A stretch of 64,000 nt of DNA from an uncultured Eubacteriales bacterium (GTDB taxonomy: Bacteria; Bacillota; Clostridia; Christensenellales; Aristaeellaceae): assembly GCA_902795275.1 (NCBI GenBank), contig CADBKQ010000013.1, forward strand, positions 1 through 64,000. Direction: 5' to 3'. The notes under the pieces were generated by a model. That model was not told the DNA's origin. It saw only the letters and a program-made list of their open reading frames with translations, and searched no databases. The position numbers were made by a program, and so were the translations under genes. Shown one piece after another: positions 26,501 through 33,592 of this stretch. Each line of letters begins with the position of its first letter. Position 1 is the stretch's first letter.

Positions 26501-27108
26501 TCCACGCGGGAGGCCAGCTCGTCCAATATATCGTTAACCCGCTCCAAATTTTCCCTCGTGCGGGCCAGCTTGCGTTCGGCCTCCTCCTTGCGGACGCGGT
26601 AGGTCATCACCCCCGCCGCCTCCTCAAAGATCTGCCGCCTGTCCTCGCTCTTGACCGACAGGATTTCGTCGATGCGGCCCTGGCCGATGAGGGAATAGCC
26701 CTCCTTGCCGATGCCGGTGTCCCGGAACAGCTCCAGGATGTCCTTCAGGCGGCAGGCGGTTTTGTTGAGGAAATAATCGCTGTCGCCGTTGCGGTACACC
26801 CGGCGGGTGACCATCACCTCGGCGAAGCTGGATTTCAGCGCCCCGTCCTCGTTATCGAAGGTGAGGCTGACTTCGCAGTAGGACGCCTGCTTGCGCTTGG
26901 CGGTGCCGTTGAAGATGACGTCCTCCATCTTGGCCCCGCGCAGCACCTTGGCGCTTTGCTCCCCCAGCACCCAGCGCACCGCGTCGCCGATGTTGCTTTT
27001 CCCCGAGCCGTTGGGGCCCACGATGCCCGTGATGCCCTGATTGAACACGATTTCCGTCCGGTCGGCAAAGGACTTGAACCCGTGGATTTCCAGTTTTTTA
27101 AGGCGCAT
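23551..27108 (-). CDS. smc: Chromosome segregation protein SMC
   Basis: The core condensin ATPase (1185 residues) that, with ScpA/ScpB, compacts and segregates chromosomes. The N-terminal head has Walker A in GPNGSGKSNIGDAVRWVLGE. Long coiled coils flank a hinge at about 500-680 (RGVVARLMQVPKELETAIDMVLG and RATFLPMTSVKSR). The C-terminal head carries the signature LSGGERALTAIAILFAML and Walker B with the D-loop (CILDEIEAALDEAN). Length and domain order are standard. Its start overlaps the rnc stop by 11 bp, so the two are co-translated. Several long antisense open frames across it are coiled-coil shadows. Confidence 0.98.
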   Translation of the reverse strand: MRLKKLEIHGFKSFADRTEIVFNQGITGIVGPNGSGKSNIGDAVRWVLGEQSAKVLRGAKMEDVIFNGTAKRKQASYCEVSLTFDNEDGALKSSFAEVMVTRRVYRNGDSDYFLNKTACRLKDILELFRDTGIGKEGYSLIGQGRIDEILSVKSEDRRQIFEEAAGVMTYRVRKEEAERKLARTRENLERVNDILDELASRVEPLEKQAAVAKEYLELAERLKDLEINIFLIRHDKVKERIAALDQTIEGLKDVLAHHEARLNENAAEREQLEEAIALLEEELAAARQAHLAANDSLHDMQSAREHTVHQMESIQENLKRIAGERETAVSKREELQALFDKGEQDTKQSGEALAQAEAELNAEQKKLDVYLDDAQQKEASLDRHKADILAAMNRLSDAKNQQARQQAICAQMKQRLSEIEASVQEGGEKQTALTAALRAAEKQAAEVEEGLNRLKDDAVQTEANLRALTTETQEAAEKAQSLNAKYQGDVSRFRLMDEMSREMEGYNQSVRKALAYAQGDGSVRGVVARLMQVPKELETAIDMVLGGALQNIVTEDEEAAKRIIDYLRNNRLGRATFLPMTSVKSRVLNAEERRLLSMPGCLGVASELISYSPEYRGIMENLLGRTVIARDLDSGIPIMRAGRHAFRLVTLTGDVMHSGGSMTGGTAQKSAVSLLGREREIKELRQTLEQEKQQLQALREQLNGMQQRREDLKRLRNEAMERVHQEEIAVAREQERVFNAKAELTAASQQLERTRAARQQLTESIAEIERDLAYVQSMAESQTIDREAMDQKTEALQKALFDAREKADTQRDLVTKMRLQYAELSYALDTLQRDKQRRDQEFTQLAKRLAELETDRECREIQLQKAQELLQEQEAACQNQEALVEQAKAKVDALEAQRQEKNAKQRDSVRLSEEIHKAYDDDSLKLHRTELSRDRAENELKVMTDHIFNTYDLTYAMAEEFRAEGKFDLSGSEKEAAVLRARIRDMGHVNVGAIEEYAATKERFDDLTAQQQDLTKAEEDLQNLITRLLSQMEKQFVAEFDKLGEFFKETFARLFGGGYAELKLTDPDDALNCGIEIIAQPPGKKLQLLSLLSGGERALTAIAILFAMLKLKPTPFCILDEIEAALDEANIGYFADYLAEYAKSTQFVVVTHRKGTMERCDALYGVAMQERGVSGMVSVNLQDYE

Positions 27109-27778
27109 CTGTCCCTGCTTCCCCCGAACCTTTCATCATATTCAGCGCAGCGGCGGCGGCTTCCTGCTCGGCCCGCTTCTTGCTGGTGCCCTTGCCCTGG
27201 GCGGTTGGCTTGCCGTCGATCAGCACGGCGGCAGTGAACACCCGGTCATGGGGCGGGCCTTCCTCGCCCAGGGTTTCATAGGTAGGATTGGGCAGGCCCT
27301 TGCTTTGCACGTACTCCTGCAGGGCGCTCTTGGCGTCGGTTTCGCCGGTCTCGGTGCAGTCGCCGATGAGCCGGAGCACCATCGCCCTGGCCGCGTCCAG
27401 CCCGCCGTCCAGGTAGACCGCCGCCAGCACAGCTTCAAAAGTGTCGCACAGCACGGAAGGATTCGTCCTGCCGCCGGAGATTTCGCAGCTGCGGTCCATG
27501 TTGAGCAGTTCGCCCAGGGACACGGACGCCGCGGCCTCCGCCAGCTTTTCCTCCCGCACCAGCTTTTGCCGCAGGCGCGTCATGGCCCCCTCGTGCATTT
27601 CCGGGTGATTGGCGTAGATTTTCTCGCTCACGCACAGCTCCAAAACCGCGTCGCCCAAAAACTCCAGCCGCTGGTTGTGGTCGTGCCCCAGGGATGGATG
27701 GGTGAGCGCCTGCTTGAGCAGGGCGGTTTTTTTGAACTGATAGCCAATCGCCCGTTGGAGGGCCTTGAGGTCTGACAT
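27098..27778 (-). CDS. rnc: Ribonuclease III
   Basis: RNase III cleaves double-stranded RNA and matures rRNA. The endonuclease domain (about 1-145) contains the catalytic signature NQRLEFLGDAVLELCVSE, and the C-terminal double-stranded RNA-binding domain (about 150-220) contains NPTYETLGEEGPPHDRVFTA and GTSKKRAEQEAAAAAL. The start at 27778 (MSDLKALQRAIGY) follows AAGGA; the 14 extra residues of the longer frame lack a ribosome site. Coupled to smc. Confidence 0.96.
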   Translation of the reverse strand: MSDLKALQRAIGYQFKKTALLKQALTHPSLGHDHNQRLEFLGDAVLELCVSEKIYANHPEMHEGAMTRLRQKLVREEKLAEAAASVSLGELLNMDRSCEISGGRTNPSVLCDTFEAVLAAVYLDGGLDAARAMVLRLIGDCTETGETDAKSALQEYVQSKGLPNPTYETLGEEGPPHDRVFTAAVLIDGKPTAQGKGTSKKRAEQEAAAAALNMMKGSGEAGTDAP

Positions 27779-27818
27779 GGTGCGGTTCCTTCTTTGTTCA
27801 AAGATTGAGGATTTGTTC

Positions 27819-27924
27819 AAGTAGGAGGTAGGAAGTAGGAGGTTTTAGAGTGATTTTGATTTATATGCCGAATCAATTTGTTGTGTTTTGTCATCCGACA
27901 ATATAAACCTCCTACTTCCTACCT
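27819..27924. repeat. Palindromic repeat family A, copy 2
   Basis: Left arm of GTAGGAG near-repeats (27819-27845), loop of about 60 nt, and a shortened right arm (27905-27924). The loop end CATCCGACAATATAAACCTC matches copy 1 at 2053-2172. It lies between acpP and rnc. Confidence 0.85.
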
Positions 27925-27930
27925 GTTGTA

Positions 27931-28158
27931 TTACTGGTGCGCTTCGATGTACTTGACCACATCGCCCACGGTGCGCAGGGTGTTGATGGCGGTGTCGTCC
28001 ACGGTGAGGTTGAAGGTGTCTTCCAGGTCCATGATCATGACCATCACGTTGGCGCTGTCGGCCTTCAGGTCTTCCACCAGACGCTTGTCGGGGGTGATGT
28101 CCTTCACGTCCATTTTGAGCTGCTTGGCGATCATGCCGGCTACGGTTTCGTATACCAT
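27931..28158 (-). CDS. acpP: Acyl carrier protein
   Basis: A 75-residue helical carrier whose serine receives 4'-phosphopantetheine and carries growing fatty acyl chains. The attachment site reads DLKADSANVMVMIMDLED; nearly all ACPs have Asp-Ser-Leu, but here Ala follows the serine, which may affect recognition by partner enzymes. The rest of the fold (acidic helix II) is normal. It lies between plsX and rnc, as in many Firmicutes. AGGGAGG precedes the ATG. Confidence 0.93.
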   Translation of the reverse strand: MVYETVAGMIAKQLKMDVKDITPDKRLVEDLKADSANVMVMIMDLEDTFNLTVDDTAINTLRTVGDVVKYIEAHQ

Positions 28159-28383
28159 GTTCTTATCCTCCCTAATCTTTTTGCGAAAGGGGGAATCCTT
28201 CCCCCTTTCGGGAACCCCCTGCGGTTTTTCCTGTCGCTAACGCTCCCGGGCGGAAAAACCGCAAGGAAAGAAAATTTCTTTCGGTCATCTTCGTTCCCTT
28301 CAGAAATTTTCAGTCCTCCCGGCGTACATGCCGCCGGTGCGGATTTAAGTCAAGGGGAGTTCCCCTTGACGATCCCCCATTTT
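28159..28383. repeat. Hairpin-rich spacer between plsX and acpP
   Basis: Three or more hairpins lie in this 225-bp gap: CGAAAGGGGGAATCCTTCCC and its completion (28182-28208), a CGGTTTTTCC...GGAAAAACCG pair around 28213-28252, and TCAAGGGGAGTTCCCCTTGA (28350-28369). No open frame is supported. Confidence 0.65.
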
Positions 28384-29397
28384 TCAGGTTTCCTGATCTT
28401 TCAGCTGCTTCGAGATTTCCTTCTCGATGGATTCCACCAGGTTCTTCCGCACCATGATGACGGCCTGGCGGATGGCGCAGGCGATGGCGTGGGCGTTGCT
28501 GGAGCCGTGGGCCTTGACCACCACGCCCTTGACGCCCAGCAGCGGCGCGCCGCCGACCTCGGTGTAGTCCATGGCTTTCTTGACGCGCCTGAACGCGGGC
28601 TTGGCCATCAGGCCGCCCAGGGTGCTGCGGAAGTCGGCCTTGATTTCCTTTTTGATCATGCCCAGCAAGGTGCCCGCCACGCCCTCCATGAACTTTAAGA
28701 TCAGGTTGCCGCTGAACCCGTCGCAGACCACCACGTCGGCCACGTCGGCGGTGATGTCGCGGCCTTCCACATTGCCGATGAAGTTGAAGGGCGCTTTCTC
28801 CATCAGCGGATAGGCGGCCTTCACCATGGCGTTGCCCTTTTCGCTCTCGGCCCCGATGTTCACCAGGCCAACCCGGGGATTGTCCACCCCGCGCACGGCT
28901 TTCAGGTAGGCCGAACCCATGATGCCGAACTGAGGCAGGTACGCGGGCAGGCAGTCCACGTTCGCCCCGCAGTCAATCAGGCAGAAGAAGCCCTTGCCGT
29001 TGGGCAGCAGCGGGGCCAACGCCGGGCGTTCCACGCCGTCGATGCGGCCCAGCCGGAACATGCCCCCGGCCAGGGTCGCCCCGGTTGAACCGGCGGACAC
29101 GAATCCGTCCGCGCCGCCTTCCCGCACCAGCAGCATGCCCTTCACCTGGGCGCTCTGCTTTTTCTGGCGGATGGCCATCACGGGTGCGTCATGGTTGGTA
29201 ATGATCTCAGGGCAGTCGTCCACATCCAGGCGGCTGCGCACGTCGTCGCAGTTGACAAGCAGTTTTTCGATTTCGTCTTTGGGGCCGCCCAGGGTGACTT
29301 TCAGGTCAGCGTCAGCCCGCAGGGCTTCGATGGCCCCGTCGACGGTACACTGGGGCGCGTTGTCCCCGCCCATGGCGTCCAGATAAATATGAACCAT
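28384..29397 (-). CDS. plsX: Phosphate acyltransferase PlsX
   Basis: PlsX converts acyl-ACP to acyl-phosphate, the first step of phospholipid synthesis through PlsY. The 337-residue protein begins IYLDAMGGDNAP, the family hallmark, and includes GFVSAGSTGATLAGG, DCGANVDC and VGLVNIGAESEKGN. The start at 29397 follows GGAGGGAAAGGAACC; the longer frame adds eight residues without a ribosome site. It heads the plsX-acpP-rnc-smc-ftsY cluster. Confidence 0.96.
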   Translation of the reverse strand: MVHIYLDAMGGDNAPQCTVDGAIEALRADADLKVTLGGPKDEIEKLLVNCDDVRSRLDVDDCPEIITNHDAPVMAIRQKKQSAQVKGMLLVREGGADGFVSAGSTGATLAGGMFRLGRIDGVERPALAPLLPNGKGFFCLIDCGANVDCLPAYLPQFGIMGSAYLKAVRGVDNPRVGLVNIGAESEKGNAMVKAAYPLMEKAPFNFIGNVEGRDITADVADVVVCDGFSGNLILKFMEGVAGTLLGMIKKEIKADFRSTLGGLMAKPAFRRVKKAMDYTEVGGAPLLGVKGVVVKAHGSSNAHAIACAIRQAVIMVRKNLVESIEKEISKQLKDQET

Positions 29398-29523
29398 GGT
29401 TCCTTTCCCTCCTTCGCTCAAGGCTCATAGAAAGACATATTATCTTACCATAAAACGGCGCTGTTGACAAGTGTTCCGAACCGCATCCGGCAAAAATGAA
29501 AAGAGAAATGAAAAGAGAAAATG

Positions 29524-29560
29524 AAAAGAGCGCCGGGCGTTCCTTTCCCAGCGCTCTTCC
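29524..29560 (-). terminator. Terminator after ypeB
   Basis: AAGAGCGCTGGG / CCCGGCGCTCTTTT hairpin on the minus strand, followed by T-rich sequence, just after the ypeB stop. Confidence 0.8.
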
Positions 29561-29577
29561 CCGCAGGGTGCAATTGA

Positions 29578-30873
29578 TTACACGGCTTCCAGGCCCGATG
29601 CGCCCTCCACCACCTTGAGCAGCTCTTCCTGCCGTCCGGTGGCGGCGTTGATGTAGGCCAGGTAAGTGTGGCCGCCGTAGTCCCCCTGAAACTCATAGCA
29701 CAGCTTTTCTCCCGCTTCCGTCGGGATGAGGCAGAGGCGCGCGGCATCCGGTTTCAACCGGCTGCTCACATACTGCCGCGCTTCATCTTCTGTCAATTCG
29801 GGCGTCAGCAGGCCCCGCGCCGTGTGGTTCATCAGGTAATTCCGGGCTTCCCAGCCCACCACCTGTGCCGTATCCAACCGGCACTGCACCTTGATCAGAT
29901 CGGGATACAGCACGGTGTCCCCCTGGGTGGCGGCGAAGGAAACTACCGCCACGCCCTGGTAGACCTGGAAATACGTGGGCTTCATATGGTCATAGCCGCG
30001 GCTGCTGAGGAATTGCAGCGCGTTTTCCCGGCATTCCTCCACGCTTTTGTCCGGGCTGAAATCGGCGCTGTCCGGCGTCAGAAACAGGATTTTTCCGCCC
30101 TGCTTGGTCACGGCAGCCAGCAAAGAAAGATCCCGCAGGCGCAGGTTCACGCCCCAGCAGGGGATCATGCCGCCCATCTCCGGGCCGGGCGATGCGCTGT
30201 CGACCCGTTCACCGCCCACGAAATCCCGGGCGATTTGCAGCGCCTCCGCCTGGGTCACGGCCTTGTCCGGCAGGGCTTTCGCCGCGCCCGTTTCCCGCGC
30301 GTCGGAAAAAGGGCCGTCGTAAATCAGGGTGGGATATTCCACCGCGCTGTCATAAGCGGCTGTTTCCTGGCTGCCCGCGGGATAAAAGGACGTCTCCCCC
30401 GCCGCGGCCAGGTCGGACAGATCATTCTTCGCTTCCGCCAGTGCTCTCGCGGAATCCGCGCAGGCGGAAATCAGCGTGCCGAGGGTCGCCGCGTCCGCTT
30501 CGGACAGCCCGTCCGTTTTCAGCAGGCTGCTGGTATAATCCGCCAGCTGGTTGGCGAATTTCACCGCTTTCTGCGTGGCGGTATGGGACAGCGGCAGCAG
30601 CGACAGACTGCGCTGTACCTGGGCCGCGCCCGCGCTGACCTGATTCAGGTATTGGGCTTCCGCTCCCCTGTCTTCCGTCACAACCGCCTTGCCCAGCGCC
30701 GTCTGCATATCCTCCATCTGCCGCAGCGCGGAAAGCACCGCCCCGTCGTACACCTCCCGCAGCCGCGCTTCCAGCCTGTCGGCCCGCGCCGACACCCGCA
30801 CCGCCACGCCCACGGCGACAGCCAATACTCCCAGCAAAGCAATCAGGGAAATGGTGAGCTTTTTCTTTTCCAT
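29578..30873 (-). CDS. ypeB: Germination protein YpeB
   Basis: YpeB stabilises and localises the cortex hydrolase SleB in the spore. The 431-residue protein has an N-terminal membrane anchor (LTISLIALLGVLAVAVGVAV), a helical region to about residue 170, and C-terminal PepSY-like domains (about 190-420) with QALQIARDFVGGERV and LTEDEARQYVSSRLKPD. The start at 30873 is preceded by GGAG; a longer frame exists. sleB lies directly upstream on the same strand. The GGGATTA palindrome in the 151-bp gap could uncouple the two. Confidence 0.92.
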   Translation of the reverse strand: MEKKKLTISLIALLGVLAVAVGVAVRVSARADRLEARLREVYDGAVLSALRQMEDMQTALGKAVVTEDRGAEAQYLNQVSAGAAQVQRSLSLLPLSHTATQKAVKFANQLADYTSSLLKTDGLSEADAATLGTLISACADSARALAEAKNDLSDLAAAGETSFYPAGSQETAAYDSAVEYPTLIYDGPFSDARETGAAKALPDKAVTQAEALQIARDFVGGERVDSASPGPEMGGMIPCWGVNLRLRDLSLLAAVTKQGGKILFLTPDSADFSPDKSVEECRENALQFLSSRGYDHMKPTYFQVYQGVAVVSFAATQGDTVLYPDLIKVQCRLDTAQVVGWEARNYLMNHTARGLLTPELTEDEARQYVSSRLKPDAARLCLIPTEAGEKLCYEFQGDYGGHTYLAYINAATGRQEELLKVVEGASGLEAV

Positions 30874-30908
30874 GTTCAACTCCATGCTGATGATCTTTGG
30901 ACACAAAG

Positions 30909-31016
30909 GAGGGATTAGGGATTAGGGATTAGTCATTTTGTTTTACTCTTCCGTTGACTTCCAATTATATCGCACACGATCTTTACTAATCCCTATTCCC
31001 TAATGCCTAATCCCTT
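30909..31016. repeat. GGGATTA palindromic repeat, family B copy 1
   Basis: Three GGGATTA heptads on the left and three to four inverse heptads (one as ATGCCTAATCCC) on the right flank a loop of about 55 nt. The loop, with ATTTTGTTTTACTCTTCCG and CGCACACGATCTT, is clearly homologous to the loop of copy 3 (34624-34773). Confidence 0.9.
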
Positions 31017-31024
31017 TTTCCTTC

Positions 31025-31678
31025 CTATACCGCGAAGGAATGCGCGCCGATGGTGAGGCGCACTTCGCGGCTCCAGATCCAGGCGCTGGTGGATTTGGCC
31101 GGGTTATAGTAATAGACGCAGCCGCCGGTAGGGTCCCAGCCATTCATGGCGTCGCGGGCAGCGCGGATGGAATCGCTGTCGGGCGTGAGGCGAATCTGTC
31201 CGTCGGCCACGCAATCGAACGCTCCCGCTTGATAGACAACGCCGCTGATGGTGTTGGGAAAGGAGGCGGAGCGCACCCGGTTCAGCACCACCGCCGCCAC
31301 CGCGACCTTTCCGAGATAGGGCTCGCCCCGCGCCTCCGCGTGCACCAGCCGCGCCAGCACGTTGATCTCGCTTTCGTTGTAGGATGACGCTTCCGCCGCG
31401 TTGTTCAGGGATATTCCCAGCGCGGCGGCGGTGGCGGGGCCCACCACGCCGTCCGCTTTCAAGCCGTTCTTCCGCTGGAACCATACCACCGCGTCATAGG
31501 TCGCCTGGCCGAAAATGCCGTCCGCCGGCGCGTCCATGTACCCGTACTGCCGCAACCGCTGCTGGATGCGGGTCACGTCGTTGCCCCGGTCGCCCCAGGC
31601 CACAGCCGCGCTCGCGTCGCGCGGAAACAGCGCCGCCAGAAAAACCAACGCCAGAAGTCCGGCTTTCCATCGTTTCAT
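31025..31678 (-). CDS. sleB: Spore cortex-lytic enzyme SleB
   Basis: A secreted cell-wall hydrolase (217 residues) that degrades the spore cortex during germination. A signal peptide (residues 1-24, LLALVFLAALFPRDASA) is followed by a peptidoglycan-binding domain (about 28-90, RGNDVTRIQQRLRQYGYMD and DGIFGQATYDAVVWFQ). The catalytic Hydrolase_2 domain contains LARLVHAEARGEPYLGKVAV with the catalytic Glu, and closes with GCVYYYNPAKSTSAWIW. The start at 31678 has GGGGGAAG upstream; the longer frame runs into a repeat. It is paired with ypeB, which supports a spore-forming host. Confidence 0.93.
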   Translation of the reverse strand: MKRWKAGLLALVFLAALFPRDASAAVAWGDRGNDVTRIQQRLRQYGYMDAPADGIFGQATYDAVVWFQRKNGLKADGVVGPATAAALGISLNNAAEASSYNESEINVLARLVHAEARGEPYLGKVAVAAVVLNRVRSASFPNTISGVVYQAGAFDCVADGQIRLTPDSDSIRAARDAMNGWDPTGGCVYYYNPAKSTSAWIWSREVRLTIGAHSFAV

Positions 31679-31698
31679 GCTTTCTTCCCCCTTGGGCA

Positions 31699-31727
31699 TA
31701 GTGTAGCCGAAGGAAGGAAAAGTATAC
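31699..31727 (-). promoter_or_regulatory. Possible forespore sigma-G-type promoter for sleB
   Basis: GTATA (31727-31723), 17 nt, TACACTA (31705-31699), 20 nt before the start. The -35 fits the sigma-G pattern and the -10 only partly; the assignment is tentative. Confidence 0.3.
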
Positions 31728-31754
31728 AAGAAACAGAGTTTATTGCAAAAGTTT

Positions 31755-31824
31755 GTGGGGGGAAACCACTCTTTGCTGGCCAAAGAGCGGTTTCCCCCCA
31801 CACCCCCTTTCCGAGAAAGCCATA
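31755..31824. repeat. Palindromic repeat family F, copy 5 (reverse orientation)
   Basis: GGGGGGAAACCACTCTTTG and CAAAGAGCGGTTTCCCCCC arms with a short loop, ending CCCCCTTTCCGAGAAAGCC. One stem mismatch (CACTC against GAGCG). Confidence 0.88.
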
Positions 31825-31934
31825 AAGGGCAACCGGTAAGAGTCTTTTTCTCTCATGGATTGGAAAATTTTTCCTCGCACAGTTTTACATTGAAAAACAG
31901 CCTTGCCGTTTCCGTTTTTTGAAAACGCCCGGGC

Positions 31935-31978
31935 TGTCCCGAAGGGCACAAAAGAGGGCCCGGCTTTTGCGGGCCCTT
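31935..31978 (-). terminator. Terminator of the transcript from 32391
   Basis: AAGGGCCCG / CGGGCCCTCTTTTG hairpin read on the minus strand. It lies about 410 nt downstream of the strong promoter at 32398-32426, with only degraded coding sequence between. Confidence 0.7.
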
Positions 31979-32007
31979 GAAACTTGTATCGTCAACCCTT
32001 TTTGGGA

Positions 32008-32292
32008 TCATGACCAACGGAACCGAAAGCGTTCAGCCAGCTGTGCAATCTCGTTTTCTTCTGCGCTCCGTTCCTGAATAACACATTTTTTCGTGTTCGA
32101 TCTTTGATCCGGGTACCGCGGCGGGTTCAGGGTATTTTTCCGATGTTTGTTTTCTTTGTTTCTGCTTTCTGTTCGCGTTCCGCGTCGCTTGATTTCTTTT
32201 TGAAATTCAAGCCTTTTTTATCAGCAGATCATTGTCCAGATGATATTCAATTTTCCGTGGTTCTTGCCCGCCGCCCGCAGCGCTTGATCCAT
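32008..32292 (-). pseudogene. Decayed or frameshifted small gene behind a strong promoter
   Basis: From an ATG at 32292 with a perfect GGAGGAG site, one frame reads MDQALRAAGKNHG and stops at 32221. A second frame gives PRKIEYHLDNDLLIKKA and a third continues GLNFKKKSSDAEREQKAE. The first frame reopens to give VIQERSAEENEIAQLAERF and ends at 32008. The pieces look like one short basic protein broken by several indels. The second and third join exactly at A AAA AAG, a -1 slippery heptamer, so programmed frameshifting is a minor alternative. The original function is not recognised. Confidence 0.45.
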
Positions 32293-32397
32293 GGGAATCT
32301 CCTCCTTCTGGAACGATCCTTTTTTCTTTCTTTTCATTGCTTCCCACTTGGGAATCTTCTGATTTACTCCCGATAGGTTCTTTTCCTATCTGGCTAT

Positions 32398-32426
32398 ATC
32401 TTACCATATGTACCTCGAATTGTCAA
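32398..32426 (-). promoter_or_regulatory. Strong sigma-A promoter divergent from purR
   Basis: TTGACA (32426-32421), 17 nt, TAAGAT (32403-32398). The leader downstream can form GATAGG/CCTATC and TTCCC/GGGAA hairpins before the Shine-Dalgarno at about 32300. Confidence 0.75.
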
Positions 32427-32523
32427 GGACATTTTGATAAAATTATCAACATATTTTCGATTAAGTTTATCAAAACTTGCTCATTTGTATTTTGCAAAAA
32501 GCTTGCTTCTTTTTTGTATTTTC

Positions 32524-32576
32524 CCGAACATTTTTTGGTTTACCCTCTGGAAAGATTCGTAAAAATGTGCTATACT
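32524..32576 (+). promoter_or_regulatory. purR promoter with candidate PurBox
   Basis: TATACT at 32571-32576 has a weak TGGAAA at -35. CCGAACATT at 32524-32532 matches the core of the Bacillus PurBox (CCGAACWWT), and a degenerate inverse box (ATTCGT, 32555-32560) follows about 20 nt later. Overlap with the promoter suggests autoregulation by PurR. Confidence 0.4.
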
Positions 32577-32621
32577 TCTGTCTTGTTGAGCACCATCACG
32601 CAGGGAGGACGTATTTTTGCC

Positions 32622-33434
32622 ATGGACAAGATCAAGCGGAACGAGCGGCTGGCGGCCATGACCCAGATTCTGACCACTTCGCCCAATCGCATTTTCACCC
32701 TTTCCCATTTCTGCGAGCTGTTTTCCACCGCCAAATCCACCGTCAGCGAGGACGTGGCGATTCTTCAGGAAACGATGAACCAGTTTCACCTGGGCAAACT
32801 GGAAACCGTCACCGGCGCGGCGGGCGGCGTGCGTTACCGTCCGATTGGCCTCAAGAGCGCGAACCGGGAATTTGTGGAAGGAATCTGCGCCAGGCTCCGG
32901 GAACCGGGGCGGCATCTGCCCGGCGGGTATTTGTATTTTTCGGATATCCTGTCCGACCCCGCGCTGGTGCAGGGCATGGGTACGCTGATTGCCAGCCAGT
33001 ATTACGACTTCCACGTGGACTTCGTGCTCACCATGGAAACCAAGGGCATCCCCGTGGCCATGATGACCGCCAACGCCCTGCGCGTGCCGCTGATTATTGC
33101 CCGCCACGCCACGAAGGTGTACGAGGGCAGCGCGGTGAACATTTCCTATGTGTCCGGCTCCGGCAACATCGAGACCATGGCCCTCTCCCGCCGCGCCGTG
33201 CGCGAAGGCCAGAAATGCCTGATCGTGGATGATTTCATGCGCGGCGGCGGCACCGCCCGGGGCATGATCGAGCTGATGAAGGAATTCTCCATCACCGTGA
33301 TGGGCATCTGCTTCGTGCTGGCCCTGGAAAACCCCAAGCACCGTTCCATCGAGGGCGAAAAATCCCTCATGATCCTGCGGGACATCAAGGAGGGCCAGCC
33401 CCTGGATATCCGCCCCGCGGATTGGATTGAGTAA
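32622..33434 (+). CDS. purR: Pur operon repressor PurR
   Basis: A Bacillus-type PurR (270 residues) that represses purine biosynthesis genes and is released by PRPP. An N-terminal winged helix (about 1-75, RIFTLSHFCELFSTAKSTVSE) is followed by a type I phosphoribosyltransferase-fold domain with the PRPP loop LIVDDFMRGGGTARGM (about 202-217). The first visible start is the ATG at 32622, with AGGGAGGA 12 nt upstream, rather far. A candidate PurBox overlaps its own promoter. No purine genes are nearby in this window. Confidence 0.95.
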   Translation: MDKIKRNERLAAMTQILTTSPNRIFTLSHFCELFSTAKSTVSEDVAILQETMNQFHLGKLETVTGAAGGVRYRPIGLKSANREFVEGICARLREPGRHLPGGYLYFSDILSDPALVQGMGTLIASQYYDFHVDFVLTMETKGIPVAMMTANALRVPLIIARHATKVYEGSAVNISYVSGSGNIETMALSRRAVREGQKCLIVDDFMRGGGTARGMIELMKEFSITVMGICFVLALENPKHRSIEGEKSLMILRDIKEGQPLDIRPADWIE

Positions 33435-33436
33435 AG

Positions 33437-33572
33437 AAGGGATTAGGGAATAGGGATTAGGGATTAGTTTTTTGCCTGACAGCAAATCACCTATATACAT
33501 ATCCTTATCGTCTAATCCCTAATCCCTATTCCCTAATCCCTATTCCCTAATCCCTAATCCCTAATCCCTAAA
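33437..33572. repeat. GGGATTA palindromic repeat, family B copy 2
   Basis: Four heptads (GGGATTA/GGGAATA) on the left and about nine inverse heptads (TAATCCC/TATTCCC) on the right flank a loop of about 40 nt. The loop does not resemble that of copies 1 and 3. It lies between purR and the HIT gene, 20 bp before the HIT start. Confidence 0.9.
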
Positions 33573-33592
33573 AACCGAAAGGAGCTTCAGCC

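Noticed and set aside
33437..33572. CRISPR array suspected from evenly repeated heptads
   Set aside because: Units are only 7 nt with no unique spacers, and no cas genes are present.
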